Shown here piece after piece: positions 1 through 9,681 of a stretch of 64,000 nt of DNA. A program made the translations under genes and the position numbers. The stretch is taken from the NCBI RefSeq assembly GCF_031127835.1, contig NZ_JARXHX010000001.1, positions 372,001 through 436,000 of the forward strand, given 5' to 3'. Source of the DNA: Pelagicoccus sp. SDUM812002. Its GTDB lineage: Bacteria > Verrucomicrobiota > Verrucomicrobiia > Opitutales > Opitutaceae. The notes beneath the pieces are model-generated. The model saw only the letters and a program-made list of their open reading frames with translations, had not been told where the DNA came from and ran no database searches. How positions within the stretch are numbered: the first letter of the stretch is position 1; each line of letters begins with the position of its first letter.

Positions 1-1850
1 TTGCGAACGGCTTCCGCGTATTCCTCCACGCAACCAAGAGCGTCCAAGCGTTCGAAGGACTCGTAGATTTGTTCTGCCGACGCGGCCTTCACGGCGCCGC
101 GATAGTCTCGAATGAACTCACGCTCAACCTCGTCCTTTCCTCCATCCGGATCCTGGCGCCGGATCTCCTCCAGTTCGGCTGCCTCGAGTCCCGAGTGCAG
201 TTCGATTGCTCGCAAGGCATCGGACGCCTCCACCGCTCCATGCTGCCGCGTATCGCCGGAAAGGATGATCCGAGCGTCGGCCTTTTCAGCTGCCCGAAAC
301 AACTCCGACATCTGCTTGCCTCCTATCTGCCCAGCCTCGTCCACGACCACTACCGCCCGCTCTGGCAACTCGCATTTCGTCAGGAAGCTAGCGACGGTCT
401 GTGCCTTGAAACCGTCCTTTTCCAGATCGATTACCTGCTGTCTTTGCGGAGCCAAAACAGTCGCATCAAAGCCCGCACGTTTGAGACCACGTTCCACTTC
501 CTTCAACGCGAAACTCTTTCCCGTACCCGCACCGCCTCGGAACAGAACCACTCGATCCCTACTCGTAAGGATCCTTTCGATCGCCAACTTTTGCTCCTCA
601 GTTACCGTTGGAATCGAGGGCTCGTAAGTCTCGCAAAACGGCTCGCAGATTCCCTTCCCGTTCCACGCCGCATGTACGAGCTCCAACTCGCGGCCCAACG
701 TCAGCCGGGTCGTAATCTTGTATCCCTTATCGTTCTTGAGGTATTCGCGACGAACGATTTCCGCTTCCAATTCTTCGAGCGAAAAACGTTCGCCGCGTCC
801 TCGCACCAGAGCCGCCGCCTTAAGCTGGTAATCCTCCACCACAGACTTCCGCTCGAACATATGCTCGTCCGCCCAGTCGACCACGGCAGTGATATCAGGC
901 TTCGTATTCGCCGAAAAACTACCGGAAATTCCATTCGAAAGTATGGCCCGTTCCCGATCGATCATTTGCTCATCCCACATTGCCGAAAGCTTTTCCGCGC
1001 TCGCTCCCCTCATCTTCCGATCCCGTTTCTCATGTGCTATCTGAGCTCGCAGCTCCTTCACGTTTCCCACGAATTTTCCTTTGGAAATATGCTCCGCAAC
1101 CGCTTCGTCTATCTGCCGGTTCCGTTTCGAAAACGTTTCAATCAATGAACGCGAAACCCCTCGGATTTCGAAGTCGCGAGCATTGTTCTCGATTGCGTAG
1201 CCAAGCTTGCGTAGGCCTTTCGACAGCTCGTGGTAGTACAGATTTTCAACGAACTTCTGAGCCTTTAGCATCTGGTAATTCTGCAGCGCTTTCCAACGTT
1301 TTTCGAAAGGGTCGAAGGTCGCGTTCATCACGATGCAGTGCGTATGCAAATGCGGATCGAGAGCCCGACTCGTATCATGCCGAAAGTATGCGCCCACCAC
1401 ATTGCCGGTTTCACGATCATCGGAAACGCCTCCCTTGCGAACTCTCGTCATCGCAAATTTCTCCATTTCGTGCATCGATTTTCGGATCGCTTCGTCATGG
1501 ATTCTCACGATGCGTTCGTCTTGGTATAGCGCTACGATCGACACGCTCTTCGGAGGGCTAATCGTAAAGTCGTAGAAGATACGCCGGTTCGCGGTTTCCT
1601 TGCCGCACGACAGACGCGTCGTGTTCTTCCGCAAGGTCAACCGCTCGCCATTCGCGGGGTTCAGTCCTTCGCAAAGGGCTAGGAAATCCTTCTCCTGCAC
1701 CGGTCCATTCAGGTCGAGACGTTCGGCCCCCAGTCCGAACCACTCACCCTGAACCGCATTCTCCTGGGCGTAGTAATCGCCCACCTGCAAGTGCTCGCGA
1801 AAGTATCGCTGGGCATTCCTGAGGTTGTACTGGGCCTTGGGACTTATCAT
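1..1850 (-). CDS. MobF-family conjugative relaxase-helicase (TrwC/TraI-like), 3' part outside window
   Basis: Nicks oriT and unwinds the transferred strand in the donor cell. The start is the ATG at 1848-1850, opening MISPKAQYN. Tyrosines near residues 16 and 26-27 sit where the TrwC family has its catalytic tyrosines. The metal-binding histidine cluster (HDTSRALDPHLHTH) is at about residues 153-166. A RecD-like SF1 helicase follows, with Walker A GGAGTGKS near residue 437 and Walker B VVVDEAGQ near residue 497. The frame is open for 616 codons to the window edge. Length and domain order fit MobF relaxases, so the protein should continue well beyond the window. The gene diverges from the RadC-like gene. 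Family assignment is secure; the transferred element is inferred to be the ICE described here. Confidence 0.93.
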   Translation of the reverse strand, partial: MISPKAQYNLRNAQRYFREHLQVGDYYAQENAVQGEWFGLGAERLDLNGPVQEKDFLALCEGLNPANGERLTLRKNTTRLSCGKETANRRIFYDFTISPPKSVSIVALYQDERIVRIHDEAIRKSMHEMEKFAMTRVRKGGVSDDRETGNVVGAYFRHDTSRALDPHLHTHCIVMNATFDPFEKRWKALQNYQMLKAQKFVENLYYHELSKGLRKLGYAIENNARDFEIRGVSRSLIETFSKRNRQIDEAVAEHISKGKFVGNVKELRAQIAHEKRDRKMRGASAEKLSAMWDEQMIDRERAILSNGISGSFSANTKPDITAVVDWADEHMFERKSVVEDYQLKAAALVRGRGERFSLEELEAEIVRREYLKNDKGYKITTRLTLGRELELVHAAWNGKGICEPFCETYEPSIPTVTEEQKLAIERILTSRDRVVLFRGGAGTGKSFALKEVERGLKRAGFDATVLAPQRQQVIDLEKDGFKAQTVASFLTKCELPERAVVVVDEAGQIGGKQMSELFRAAEKADARIILSGDTRQHGAVEASDALRAIELHSGLEAAELEEIRRQDPDGGKDEVEREFIRDYRGAVKAASAEQIYESFERLDALGCVEEYAEAVR

Positions 1851-2274
1851 CGCATTCGTTCCTTCTGATCGGTGTATCCACATTTTCGAAACGTACGTTT
1901 CGTTTCGTTTGGGAGAGGGACGCCTTACCCCTTATGGAATAAGGCAACATTAGAACGGAAGCCCTCGGTTGAATAGGGAAACGCCGAACAACACGATTCC
2001 CCTATTTACGGGATCGAGACGGCATGCATCGAAGTAGGCCTTAAGCAGGATGATTGTCCTATCAATTCGGATACGTGTCCGCGAAAATTCGATGGATCAA
2101 AGTCGATCCCAAAAAGAAAAACTGTCTGTCCGTTTTCTCCCAGCCTATCACGCGATTCAAGGTCGTGCTACGCCTCCACCTTGACTTCGCGCGACTGGGA
2201 AACGCGAACGGTTTCCAGTTAAAACCCTCATCGGTTTGAGGGGCGGGAATCCTTTCAAAACGAAAGGTAAAACA
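1851..2274. other. Relaxase/RadC divergent intergenic region, candidate oriT
   Basis: This 424-base stretch lies just upstream of the relaxase and has no convincing gene. A 61-codon frame at 2054-2239 has no protein-like composition. It contains a short hairpin (CCTTAT/ATAAGG at about 1931-1944) and a longer imperfect inverted repeat at 1971-2007. MobF elements usually keep oriT next to the relaxase gene, so this is the likeliest oriT and promoter region. No nic site was identified. Confidence 0.4.
1971..2007. promoter_or_regulatory. Imperfect inverted repeat AATAGGGAA-16 nt-TTCCCCTATT (ICE motif, copy 1)
   Basis: The left arm is at 1972-1980 and the right arm at 1997-2006; they are complementary apart from one bulged G. 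A closely related arrangement occurs at 20913-20947, and a looser one upstream of the AlpA-like gene at 42071-42105. All three sit upstream of ICE backbone genes, which suggests a shared regulator site or a plasmid-type iteron/oriT element. Confidence 0.45.
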
Positions 2275-2727
2275 ATGAAAGTCTATGAAGCATCACTTCA
2301 ATACTCACTCGTCAGCGAAGGCGAAACCAAGCCGCTCGACGCCCCGGAAAAAGTGCACCGCTACATGCAGGACGCATTCGAGAGGAACCCCATGCAGGAG
2401 AGCTTCTGGGTCATCTGCCTAAACCGGAAAAACCACCCGATATTCCGGGCAATGGTGACACTCGGCAGCGCGACCGGAAGCATAGCAACTCCGCCGGAAA
2501 TCTTCCGCATCGCCATTCTCGCCAGCGCTACGGCGATGATCGTCTGCCACAATCATCCCAGCGGAGATCCCGCTCCATCCGCCGCCGATATTAAAGTTAC
2601 CCGAACGCTAAAGGAGTGCGGAACGCTCATGAATATCGATCTACTCGACCATGTCATTTGCGGAAATTCTATATCCGATCCCCAAGGCCGAGGATACTAT
2701 TCCTTCAACGAGGCAGGACTCTACTGA
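2275..2727 (+). CDS. RadC-like JAB-domain protein
   Basis: A 150-residue JAB/MPN-fold protein of the RadC C-terminal family. The metal-site signature HNHPSGDPAPSAADIKVT is at about residues 87-104 and is followed by the typical IDLLDHVI. It lacks the N-terminal helix-hairpin-helix of full-length RadC, as is usual for copies on plasmids and ICEs. The start at ATG 2275 is preferred over the upstream TTG (2236) because GAAAGG lies just upstream. Family function is unproven; such copies are often called anti-restriction or DNA repair proteins. A strong terminator follows immediately. Confidence 0.88.
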   Translation: MKVYEASLQYSLVSEGETKPLDAPEKVHRYMQDAFERNPMQESFWVICLNRKNHPIFRAMVTLGSATGSIATPPEIFRIAILASATAMIVCHNHPSGDPAPSAADIKVTRTLKECGTLMNIDLLDHVICGNSISDPQGRGYYSFNEAGLY

Positions 2728-2735
2728 CGTTAGAC

Positions 2736-2768
2736 GCGGCTCGGTTTTCTCGAACCGAGCCGCTTTAT
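2736..2768 (+). terminator. Rho-independent terminator after the RadC-like gene
   Basis: Perfect 11-bp stem GCGGCTCGGTT (2736-2746) / AACCGAGCCGC (2753-2763) with a 6-nt loop, followed by TTTAT. It ends the plus-strand RadC-like transcript. Confidence 0.8.
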
Positions 2769-2887
2769 CACCCATTAAAACCCTCTTCTAATACGAGCGT
2801 TCCCCTATCTCTTTCCGCGACCAATTTTCCATTTGGTTTCTTCTTTCGGAAAAGCTGTTCCACGATTGCATCTCGGGTTTCGCCTGC
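2768..2887 (-). pseudogene. Relic of a ClpA-type AAA+ ATPase C-terminus
   Basis: Read on the minus strand, this gives 39 codons (containing RDAIVEQLF, GKLVAE and TLVLEE) and then TGA. It aligns without gaps to the last 35 residues or so of the intact ClpA-like gene at 8232-9176 (GDAIVEKLF, GKLFAN, KLVLEM). A stop codon lies directly upstream in frame and there is no start, so only the 3' tip of a former gene remains. It implies that this ICE, or an ancestor, once carried a second copy, or that the tip was left by rearrangement. Confidence 0.7.
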
Positions 2888-2994
2888 CTAAGCGCAACCG
2901 AGCGACCGAAATGTATTGAAGAAAATTAGTTGAGAATCACGAGGAATCCACGAACTCATAGTCACGAACAGACGCGGTCGGCGTCGCAAGCCCT

Positions 2995-3285
2995 TTAGGC
3001 GTAGGTCACCTCGAAACGGCCCGACGCGCTAGCAAACGTCATGGGAGAGCCATCCGCATTTTGGATTTCCACCAGCAACACCGAATAGCCAATGCTCCTT
3101 TCAGACAGAAACACCCTGGCCGAACGCTCGACCTCCGCTTCCAACAAACGGTGGGCATCCTTTCCTGTCGACGCGTAGCTTTTCCAATCTCCCGACAGCT
3201 TGTTTCCGGAAGCTCCGTATACCGTTGCGACAATTCGGTCGACACCCATGAGGACAAAAGTTTGCCATACGCTTCGCGTTCGCAA
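2995..3285 (-). CDS. Hypothetical protein, 96 aa
   Basis: No family recognised. The predicted chain has protein-like composition (VDRIVATVYGASGNKLSG, an acidic helix, then LLVEIQNADGSPM). The listed frame begins at a TTG. An internal ATG (MGVDRIV) at about 3249 could be the true start, and neither has a clear ribosome-binding site. It is flanked by gene relics, so it may itself be decaying. Confidence 0.4.
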   Translation of the reverse strand: MRTRSVWQTFVLMGVDRIVATVYGASGNKLSGDWKSYASTGKDAHRLLEAEVERSARVFLSERSIGYSVLLVEIQNADGSPMTFASASGRFEVTYA

Positions 3286-3320
3286 GTGCGACTTCTAGTT
3301 TTCACGCGGCCTTTTAAGAA

Positions 3321-3533
3321 CTAGTAGCTCGAAGCCCTCTCTAGGTCACCCAACCCTAGGCCGGGGAAGAAATCCAAACCAGTCATCGCTTCTACGTGCC
3401 TGACCGAGACCCGATATTCCTCCAGCCGAGCGTGGGCTTTATGATGGAGGGGCTTCAACCGCACCCATTCCCGCGGCGCCAGGACGAAGGCAGTTTCTCG
3501 TACCGAGAATTCAACAATATGACTGTCTGCCAA
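3321..3533 (-). pseudogene. C-terminal fragment resembling a DNA/RNA non-specific endonuclease
   Basis: The last 25 residues or so (EYRVSVRHVEAMTGLDFF) match the closing segment typical of NUC1/EndoG-type nucleases, where a valine-rich strand precedes ELTGLDFFP. The DRGH catalytic motif and the rest of the domain are absent and not visible in other frames upstream. I read it as a truncated nuclease; the assignment rests on this tail only. Confidence 0.45.
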
Positions 3534-3984
3534 CTCAGCCGAACTTGCCGGAGGTCATTGGCAGAGTTCCCTGCCTGGACATTGCGAAGGCAGTCGCATC
3601 CATCCGTTGTTGCCGGAGATATCGAGGGGCTCTTGGATGAATCCGAAGCATCGAACGTTGACGGGAAAAGCGCAAAAAGGAGGGCCTGGGAAACGATCGG
3701 TCATACAGGGAGAAGATAACAGGAACGAGCCGCAACATGTCCGCGAGGCTTCAACGCTAAGAAGCTGTGTTTCTTTCACGCTTAATCGACAATGTTCGCC
3801 GCCAGCAGGAGCGCTATTGATTGGCCTGTACGTCCTGAAAGAACCCGGTCAAGAGGTTCCACCAACTATGCCGACACACCTCTCGGGCGATGCCACTAGA
3901 TTTGCATCGAAAAGTTCGCGTTACCGGCAGAGCGTACCAACCGGAGGATCAATTCGGACTGTAGCCTTAGCTAGATACGGTCAA
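3534..3984. other. Gene-poor stretch
   Basis: Between the nuclease relic and the chemoreceptor gene. Open frames on both strands are short and low in protein-like composition. No RNA gene, repeat or terminator was recognised. Confidence 0.5.
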
Positions 3985-5630
3985 CTAATTGAGTAGGTCG
4001 GCCGATATCCGGCGATTGCCTGACGGTGGCGATTCCGCAAAACCGAAGCCTAGGTCGTCGCGACTATCCTCTGAAGGCTTCGCGAGACCAACACGCTGCT
4101 TGCCGTCGACAATCGAACTCAAAATACCGACGTAATCGCGCAATTCATTGCCGATGTGGTTTAAATCGCACGCCGCTGAGGCTGTCTCTTCCGCGGATGC
4201 AGCCGAACTTTGGGTAGTCTCGTTCATCTGCCCGATAGCGTGGTTTATCTGACTGATCCCTTCGCTTTGATCACGAGAGGCATTCGAGATATCGACCATG
4301 ATCTCATCGACCTTTTCCACGTTCCTCAAAATAGCTTCCAAGCTACTGCCGACCGTCTCGCAAACGCTCACCCCGGTCTGACTATTGGAGATCGACTCCT
4401 CCAGCTTGCTTGAAGTCTCGCTAGCAGCTTCAGCGCTGCGACGAGCCAAGTTGCGCACCTCGTCCGCGACCACCGCGAAACCTGCGCCAGCCTCCCCGGC
4501 CCGAGCCGCTTCCACTGCAGCATTCAAAGCTAGGATATTGGTCTGGAATGCTATCTCGTCGATCGTCTTCAGGATATTGGATACGCTGTCGCTCGAACTC
4601 TTGATGGTGTTCATCGTTTCGACCATCCGCTTCATGTTATCCACGCCTTCCTGCACGGAAAGCTTCGCCAGCTTCGTAGTCTTTTCCGCTTCCAAGGTCG
4701 CGTTAGTGTTCTTTTCGGTCATCAGGCCTAGCGTCTCCAGGGAGGACGCCGTCTCCTCGATGCTCGAAGCCTGTTCGCTCGCCCCGTTCGCCAACGAGTT
4801 GCTCGAGTTCGATACCTCGTCGGAGGCTCGGGCAGCGCGATCGGAGCTGGCTTCGAGCTTGCCGATCACCTGTCTGACAGGGTCAGTGATGAATCGCTTG
4901 TTGAAATAGTTGAAGGAGAGCACCACGAGAACCAGGACGCCGAAGCCCACAGCCGAGGCTCGAGACATTGTCGATGCGATCACAGGATCGCTCCCTATGC
5001 TCGTTCGCAGGACGAAGGCTCCCTTGATGTCACCCACCTGCATGTTCTCCATCCGGAACCCAAGCAAGTCGAGGCCGTCGCCACTGAGACTGTCGTCCGG
5101 ATTTCCATGGCAATCCAAACAGCTCTCGCGAAGCTTGACCGGGCGGGCGGCGATGATCTCGTCGGTTCCCTCGACCTCCTCGATGTAGAGGTCGTTGCCG
5201 CGCTCGAAATAGTCGAACATATCGGCGTACTTGTCGCCGTAGTCGTGTTTCGCGCGACGACGTCGGGATGCGTAGAAATCTCGAAATCGAAGCCCTTTTG
5301 GTCCGCCATCGTTCGTACCGACTTCCAAGCCGAGACTACTGGAATCGTATCGTAAAACGCAGAACTCCGATAGGTTTCCTTGAGAGGCCTGCTCCCCCTT
5401 GAAGCTTTCGCTTCGTCCAGCAAGCCCTCGGTGTTGAAAGCACCCGAGGAGTGCATTCGATCCATGTTGTCGATCACGTTCTCCGCCTGCGAAAGGATCC
5501 CATTCATTTCTTCCTCCACCCCGGCAATACGGTTGGCCTTAGTCGTAATATAGACAGTCGTTATGCAGGAAATCGCGGTCAGGAGACCTGCCGAGGAGGC
5601 AGCAAGGAGTATTTTGGTGCTAAGCTTCAT
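3985..5630 (-). pseudogene. Methyl-accepting chemotaxis protein with Tll0287-like haem sensor, one frameshift
   Basis: The start is ATG 5628-5630 (MKLSTKILLAASSAGLL), which begins a membrane-spanning signal anchor. A periplasmic Tll0287-like domain follows with a covalent haem site ESCLDCHG, then a second membrane segment ([16 protein letters not shown]) and a C-terminal signalling domain with the hallmark hairpin tip ([24 protein letters not shown]). The frame changes near 5248-5258: one frame reads HPDVVAR and the next continues [12 protein letters not shown] single lost A in a short A-run would explain it. Either the gene is inactivated or this is a sequencing indel. If intact, it would sense redox or a small ligand and signal to a CheA not seen here. 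Confidence 0.85.
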
Positions 5631-5904
5631 GGGTACTGTGGTCGAGCAGTGGTGGTAACGATGTTCATCGACAGCCGAATTTTTACCTTTAACCAGAGCC
5701 AGATGTAATACCTTCTTACACTGGACAGTAATTTCGCTAATACATGAACTGGTTCGCGTTAGCCGAAACTTAGAACTTCTAGCACTATCAGCGACGTTCG
5801 TAGAACTTAACGCACCCAACAAGGAGAACTTATACTTGAAAAAAACTGACAATCGTCTAGAGTGATACGTAGTTACCACGAATCCCCACTCGCAGCATCC
5901 GACG

Positions 5905-6297
5905 ATGTCTTACGAAATAAATTGGAACTCCAACTACGTCTCATTCGACTACTTTGGGGAAGTCACCCCAGAAGATATCGTAGAGAGCAACAAGGAAGTC
6001 TACGGCGACGAGCGTTTCGACGATCTTCGCTGGGAACTGGTTTCTTTCGACAAGGCCGATTCTGTCTCCTTCGAGCCAAAGCAAGTCCGCATCATCGCCT
6101 ACATGGATGAAGCTGCGGCAATCAGCAATCCACGAATAACCGTTGCCTTCATCGGGCACACCAAGATCTTAGAGGCGGTAGAGGCCGCCTACGAGACCTC
6201 CAGAGCCCAACAATGTTGGGCAATTCTGCACTTCGAATCCCAAGAAGAAGCCCTCGCCCACATCGAAGACAGCAAAGGCTGCTCTCCTTCACGATAG
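5905..6297 (+). CDS. SpoIIAA/STAS-like protein, 130 aa
   Basis: A small acidic cytoplasmic protein that opens MSYEINWNSNYVSFDYFGEV, with strand-helix alternation typical of the SpoIIAA-like family. No catalytic residues are evident. It is divergent from the chemoreceptor gene and upstream of a response regulator, which suggests a signalling role, but the substrate is unknown. Fold recognition is by pattern only. Confidence 0.65.
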   Translation: MSYEINWNSNYVSFDYFGEVTPEDIVESNKEVYGDERFDDLRWELVSFDKADSVSFEPKQVRIIAYMDEAAAISNPRITVAFIGHTKILEAVEAAYETSRAQQCWAILHFESQEEALAHIEDSKGCSPSR

Positions 6298-6939
6298 AGC
6301 TTCCCCGATGGCGGCCAGCATCAAATACGCTCGAAGAAGAGGTGCAAAGCCTCGCGGCTCCTGCTTCTTCCGACCTAGAGTACTGGCCGCGTGGCGTGGC
6401 AGTGTCATATTCGCAGAGCGAACTCGTCGATAATCAGACGGCGAACCTAGCTCTAGCGAACTGACGGCAACTCGCTCAACAGGGTCAATATGTATCTTTT
6501 TTTGGATACTTTCAAGATCTCAACAAACCCGACAGCGCTACACCGATTGGCTTCAGTCACGCCAGCAAAGTGCTTATATTCCATAGTAGCGAAACGGGGT
6601 AAGCTGTAACCATCCCAAACAGCGAGCAAAGTTTACTTTCCATCTTTTTGAACGGGTGTGGTTGGACTGGAATTCACCTGAGTAATTAGACTCTGCAGAA
6701 CGTGCCCGCTCCTCGCTATAAGCCTTCCACAGATTTTGGTGATGAACCTCTTAATCAAATTCGTCGCGATTGGCTTACGTATGTGGCCAACCCATTAACC
6801 CTTTTTTGAATCCAAACTTCAGATGTTTGTGAAATCTGACCTTGTAGCTTGATATAAGGACTTAACCCTATAGCTTTTCCATATATAGACCACTGCGGGT
6901 AGACAACGTCCCAAAACTTCCGAGGATTCCATAAACTAA
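6298..6939. other. Non-coding stretch upstream of the response regulator
   Basis: 642 bases with no convincing ORF and an A+T-rich right half. No tRNA, riboswitch or clear terminator was recognised. The last 100 bases or so presumably hold the promoter of the response-regulator gene. Confidence 0.5.
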
Positions 6940-7587
6940 ATGAAACGTCTGTACATAGTTGATGACCTAACCACCGTTCGACAGTTGCTCGCAGATGTTC
7001 TCGAACGCCACAATTACAACATCGTCGGCGATTGCGGAATCGGACAAGAAGCACTCAAAGAAATAATCGAACTCAAACCCGATGTCGTCATCGTCGACGC
7101 TCGACTGCCGAGATTGAACGGCCTGGAAATCGTGCGACGCCTCAAGCGCCAGCTTCCCGAAACGCGCATTCTCGTATTCTCCACCTACCAAAACCACTCC
7201 ATCCTGAAGGATATGCTCGAAGCCGGCGCCCACGGCTTCGCGGAAAAAAACGCCAACCTTAGAGAATTTATCAATGGGTTAAGCATCGTAGCGGAAGGCG
7301 GCACCTTCTTCGGGCCGAACGTAGCGGAGCTGATTCGCTCCGTAGTCGTAAACCGAGGAAACGAGCATCGCTCGAAAGACACCCTTACGGAACGCGAACT
7401 CGATGTACTGCAAAAGATCGCCGAGGGCCACAGCACCAAAGAGATCGCTTTCAAGCTTGGTCTCAGCGTCAAAACGGTCGACAACCATCGTACCAACATG
7501 ATGCGCAAGCTCGACCTGCATAACGTCGCCAGCATCACTCGCTACGCAATGATAAACGGGCTCATCGACCTCGAATCCGCCCTATAG
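6940..7587 (+). CDS. NarL/LuxR-family response regulator
   Basis: A two-domain transcription factor of 215 residues. The receiver domain carries the acidic pair (DD at 8-9), the phospho-acceptor aspartate in VVIVDARLP (about residue 52), a threonine/serine in VFSTY and a lysine near 103. The C-terminal LuxR-type HTH reads LTERELDVLQKIAEGHSTKEIAFKLGLSVKTVDNHR. No cognate histidine kinase is in the window. It is monocistronic, with a weak hairpin about 20 bases downstream. Confidence 0.9.
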   Translation: MKRLYIVDDLTTVRQLLADVLERHNYNIVGDCGIGQEALKEIIELKPDVVIVDARLPRLNGLEIVRRLKRQLPETRILVFSTYQNHSILKDMLEAGAHGFAEKNANLREFINGLSIVAEGGTFFGPNVAELIRSVVVNRGNEHRSKDTLTERELDVLQKIAEGHSTKEIAFKLGLSVKTVDNHRTNMMRKLDLHNVASITRYAMINGLIDLESAL

Positions 7588-8231
7588 TAAAACAATTTAA
7601 AAGTATAAGCCCACCTGTTGGCAGGTTTCAGAGCGACAGAAGCCTTAAATCACTTTTTTTCGGGGTCATCGCGATTTCTTGTAATACTCTTCGATCCTCT
7701 ATCCTGTTCTGCTGCTTCTATCAAAATTCTAAATGATAGAAGAGTGAGGATAGTCGATTCAAGAATTTAGACCGCCTTTACGGATACCCCCCCCTTTTTT
7801 TACAGCTGTGGCAGCCTACACATCCGGAATCAGGACACAAACACTGATTCGATAGCAACAAATATCGATACCTCCCATCTCTCACCTGACTGCAGCCTGC
7901 TATTAAGAAGGTAGCTAAATAGCTTCGATTAATTTACTGGGAAGGTGTGGAAAAACCGTCGCGTACAGCATTTTGCTAGCCGGTACCGCACGCCTTCGTG
8001 CAAAAGAACTATCGCTTCTTGGCCAAGTCGTGGATTCCCTGATTCGTCTGGTCGGAGCTCTACCACACAAAATCGCTGTTTTGGGAAGTGCGAGAATCTG
8101 AACGAAAGACGCGTGGCAATATTCTAGGGCTGCCAGCCAGAACTCGGATTGGAGCTCCTCCCTACTGAATATCCGACGGTGCTCGACTATCTTCCCGGAA
8201 GAGCCAGAAAACCTCGAACCGAATCGGTTCC
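7588..8231. other. Non-coding or degenerate stretch
   Basis: 644 bases between converging genes. It holds a weak hairpin (ACCTG/CAGGT, near 7611) and an open plus-strand stretch at about 7922-8100 (GKTVAYSILLAGTARLRAKE) with no start codon. Nothing here supports a functional gene. Confidence 0.45.
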
Positions 8232-9176
8232 TCACCGTTTCGATTCCATTTCTAATACGAGCTTTCCCGTATCCGCATTCGCAAACAGCTTTCCATCGGT
8301 TTCCTCGTTCAGGAACAGTTTCTCTACGATCGCGTCGCCAACCAATCTCTCGATACAGCGGCGCAGGGGACGGGCTCCAAAGCGAGAGTCGAAGCCTTCA
8401 ACAAGGGCAAGTTCGAGCGCGCTGTCGTCATACGATACCGAATACCCAAGCTCGTCATGCAAACGTCGAACCTCACGGTCGAGCAAGAGACGAGCGATTT
8501 CGATCTGAGCCGCATACTCCAAACGGTTGAAGACGACCAGCTCGCCAATTCGGCCAACGAGTTCCGGCCTCAATCGGTCCTTCACCAAGGAAAAAAGAAC
8601 GCGGTCTATCGTTTCCTGAGAAGACTTCCGCATTTCCATCGATTCCGACGCTCCGATATTCGAAGTCATCACCACGAAGAACTCCGACAAGCAAAGCAAG
8701 GTACCGTCTCGCAAGGTCAACCGCCCCTCCTCCAATACTTGCAGCAAAATCAGCAGAATATCCGGATGCGCCTTTTCAATTTCGTCCAAGAGAATAGTGC
8801 CGCCTCTCAGATTCCCTTCTTCGTCACGATTCAAGTCGAAGAAACGGCCCAGCTGTCCTTGCGCGTTCGATCCATCGCCCAACAGCACTTCCAACTGTTC
8901 CTTGTTCTGATACTCGGACATGTCCAAGCGAACCAAACGGTTTTCACCCTCGAAAAGGCAACGGGTAAAGCGTTTCGTAAACTCCGTTTTTCCAACGCCT
9001 GTCGGTCCCACTAAAAGCAGCGACCCCAAGGGACGATCCTTCGACGCCAGCCCGCAAGCTCCACGAACTAAAACGGAACACGCTTTTTCAATCGCGCGAT
9101 CCTGCCCTAATATCCCGGACAACAAGTGATCCTTAAGGGTCGCCGCCCGACTGATATCCAGCTTCCGAATGCTCAT
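8232..9176 (-). CDS. Solo ClpA/ClpB D2-type AAA+ ATPase
   Basis: A single AAA+ module of 314 residues corresponding to the second nucleotide domain of Clp/Hsp100 unfoldases. Walker A is GPTGVGKT (about residue 57), Walker B ILLDEIEKAHPD (about 128), sensor 1 VVMTSNIG (about 169) and sensor 2 GARPLRR (about 273). No Clp N-domain, D1 domain or middle coiled coil is present, so it is far shorter than ClpA (about 750 aa). It is divergent from the virB operon across an A+T-rich 183-bp gap. A role in remodelling transfer or replication complexes is possible but not shown. Confidence 0.85.
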   Translation of the reverse strand: MSIRKLDISRAATLKDHLLSGILGQDRAIEKACSVLVRGACGLASKDRPLGSLLLVGPTGVGKTEFTKRFTRCLFEGENRLVRLDMSEYQNKEQLEVLLGDGSNAQGQLGRFFDLNRDEEGNLRGGTILLDEIEKAHPDILLILLQVLEEGRLTLRDGTLLCLSEFFVVMTSNIGASESMEMRKSSQETIDRVLFSLVKDRLRPELVGRIGELVVFNRLEYAAQIEIARLLLDREVRRLHDELGYSVSYDDSALELALVEGFDSRFGARPLRRCIERLVGDAIVEKLFLNEETDGKLFANADTGKLVLEMESKR

Positions 9177-9359
9177 ATATTAAAAAGACATTATGTTATA
9201 TTTAGAAACAATGTAAAACCGCACACATCATAGTGTTATATAAAGTGAAATAAATTGACGAAACATTATCATAACTTTTTCAATATACCCACTCTTGTAA
9301 CCCGCAGCGAAACTCCAACCTTCGCCTGCGACAAAATCCAACTCAACCCTATGTGAGAT

Positions 9360-9632
9360 ATGAATATATCCTTCGCACCCATCGTCCTTGCCCAAGCGGA
9401 TCTCGACGACCTAAAGGAAATGTTTTCCTTAGCCCTAGGCGTCATTTTCTTCTTCGGTTTCGTCTACGGAATTTTTCTTATCTGGCGCGGAGCCAGAAAG
9501 ATATCCGACGGAGATTCCGAGGGATACTCGTCCATTTTCGGAGGCATCATAATAGCGGCCGCAGGCCTGATCATGTCCGCCTTCTTCGTGCTTGCCGGCC
9601 TTGACGACGCGGTAATCACGCCGGACTTCTAG
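9360..9632 (+). CDS. VirB2/TrbC-like pilin subunit
   Basis: A 90-residue protein with two hydrophobic spans (LALGVIFFFGFVYGIFLIW and IFGGIIIAAAGLIMSAFFVL) separated by a short charged turn, the layout of conjugative pilins. It is first in the transfer operon, directly before the VirB3- and VirB4-like genes, where VirB2 is expected. There is no sequence signature beyond topology and position. Confidence 0.7.
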   Translation: MNISFAPIVLAQADLDDLKEMFSLALGVIFFFGFVYGIFLIWRGARKISDGDSEGYSSIFGGIIIAAAGLIMSAFFVLAGLDDAVITPDF

Positions 9633-9681
9633 GTCGCTCGAACCGGCCTCCCCCTATTAACCCCACAACCAAACTACCGTA

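Noticed and set aside
69-1561. Plus-strand open frames of up to 359 codons
   Set aside because: They are antisense shadows of the relaxase, whose motifs are clear on the minus strand.
2054-2239. 61-codon ORF upstream of the RadC-like gene
   Set aside because: No ribosome-binding site and no protein-like pattern; it lies in the probable oriT/promoter region.
7922-8100. Plus-strand stretch reading GKTVAYSILLAGTARLRAKE
   Set aside because: No start codon, stop just upstream, no neighbouring domain; similarity to a P-loop is too short.
9201-9359. A defined sigma-70 promoter before the virB operon
   Set aside because: A+T-rich sequence and TTGACG are present, but no -10 element at proper spacing was convincing.
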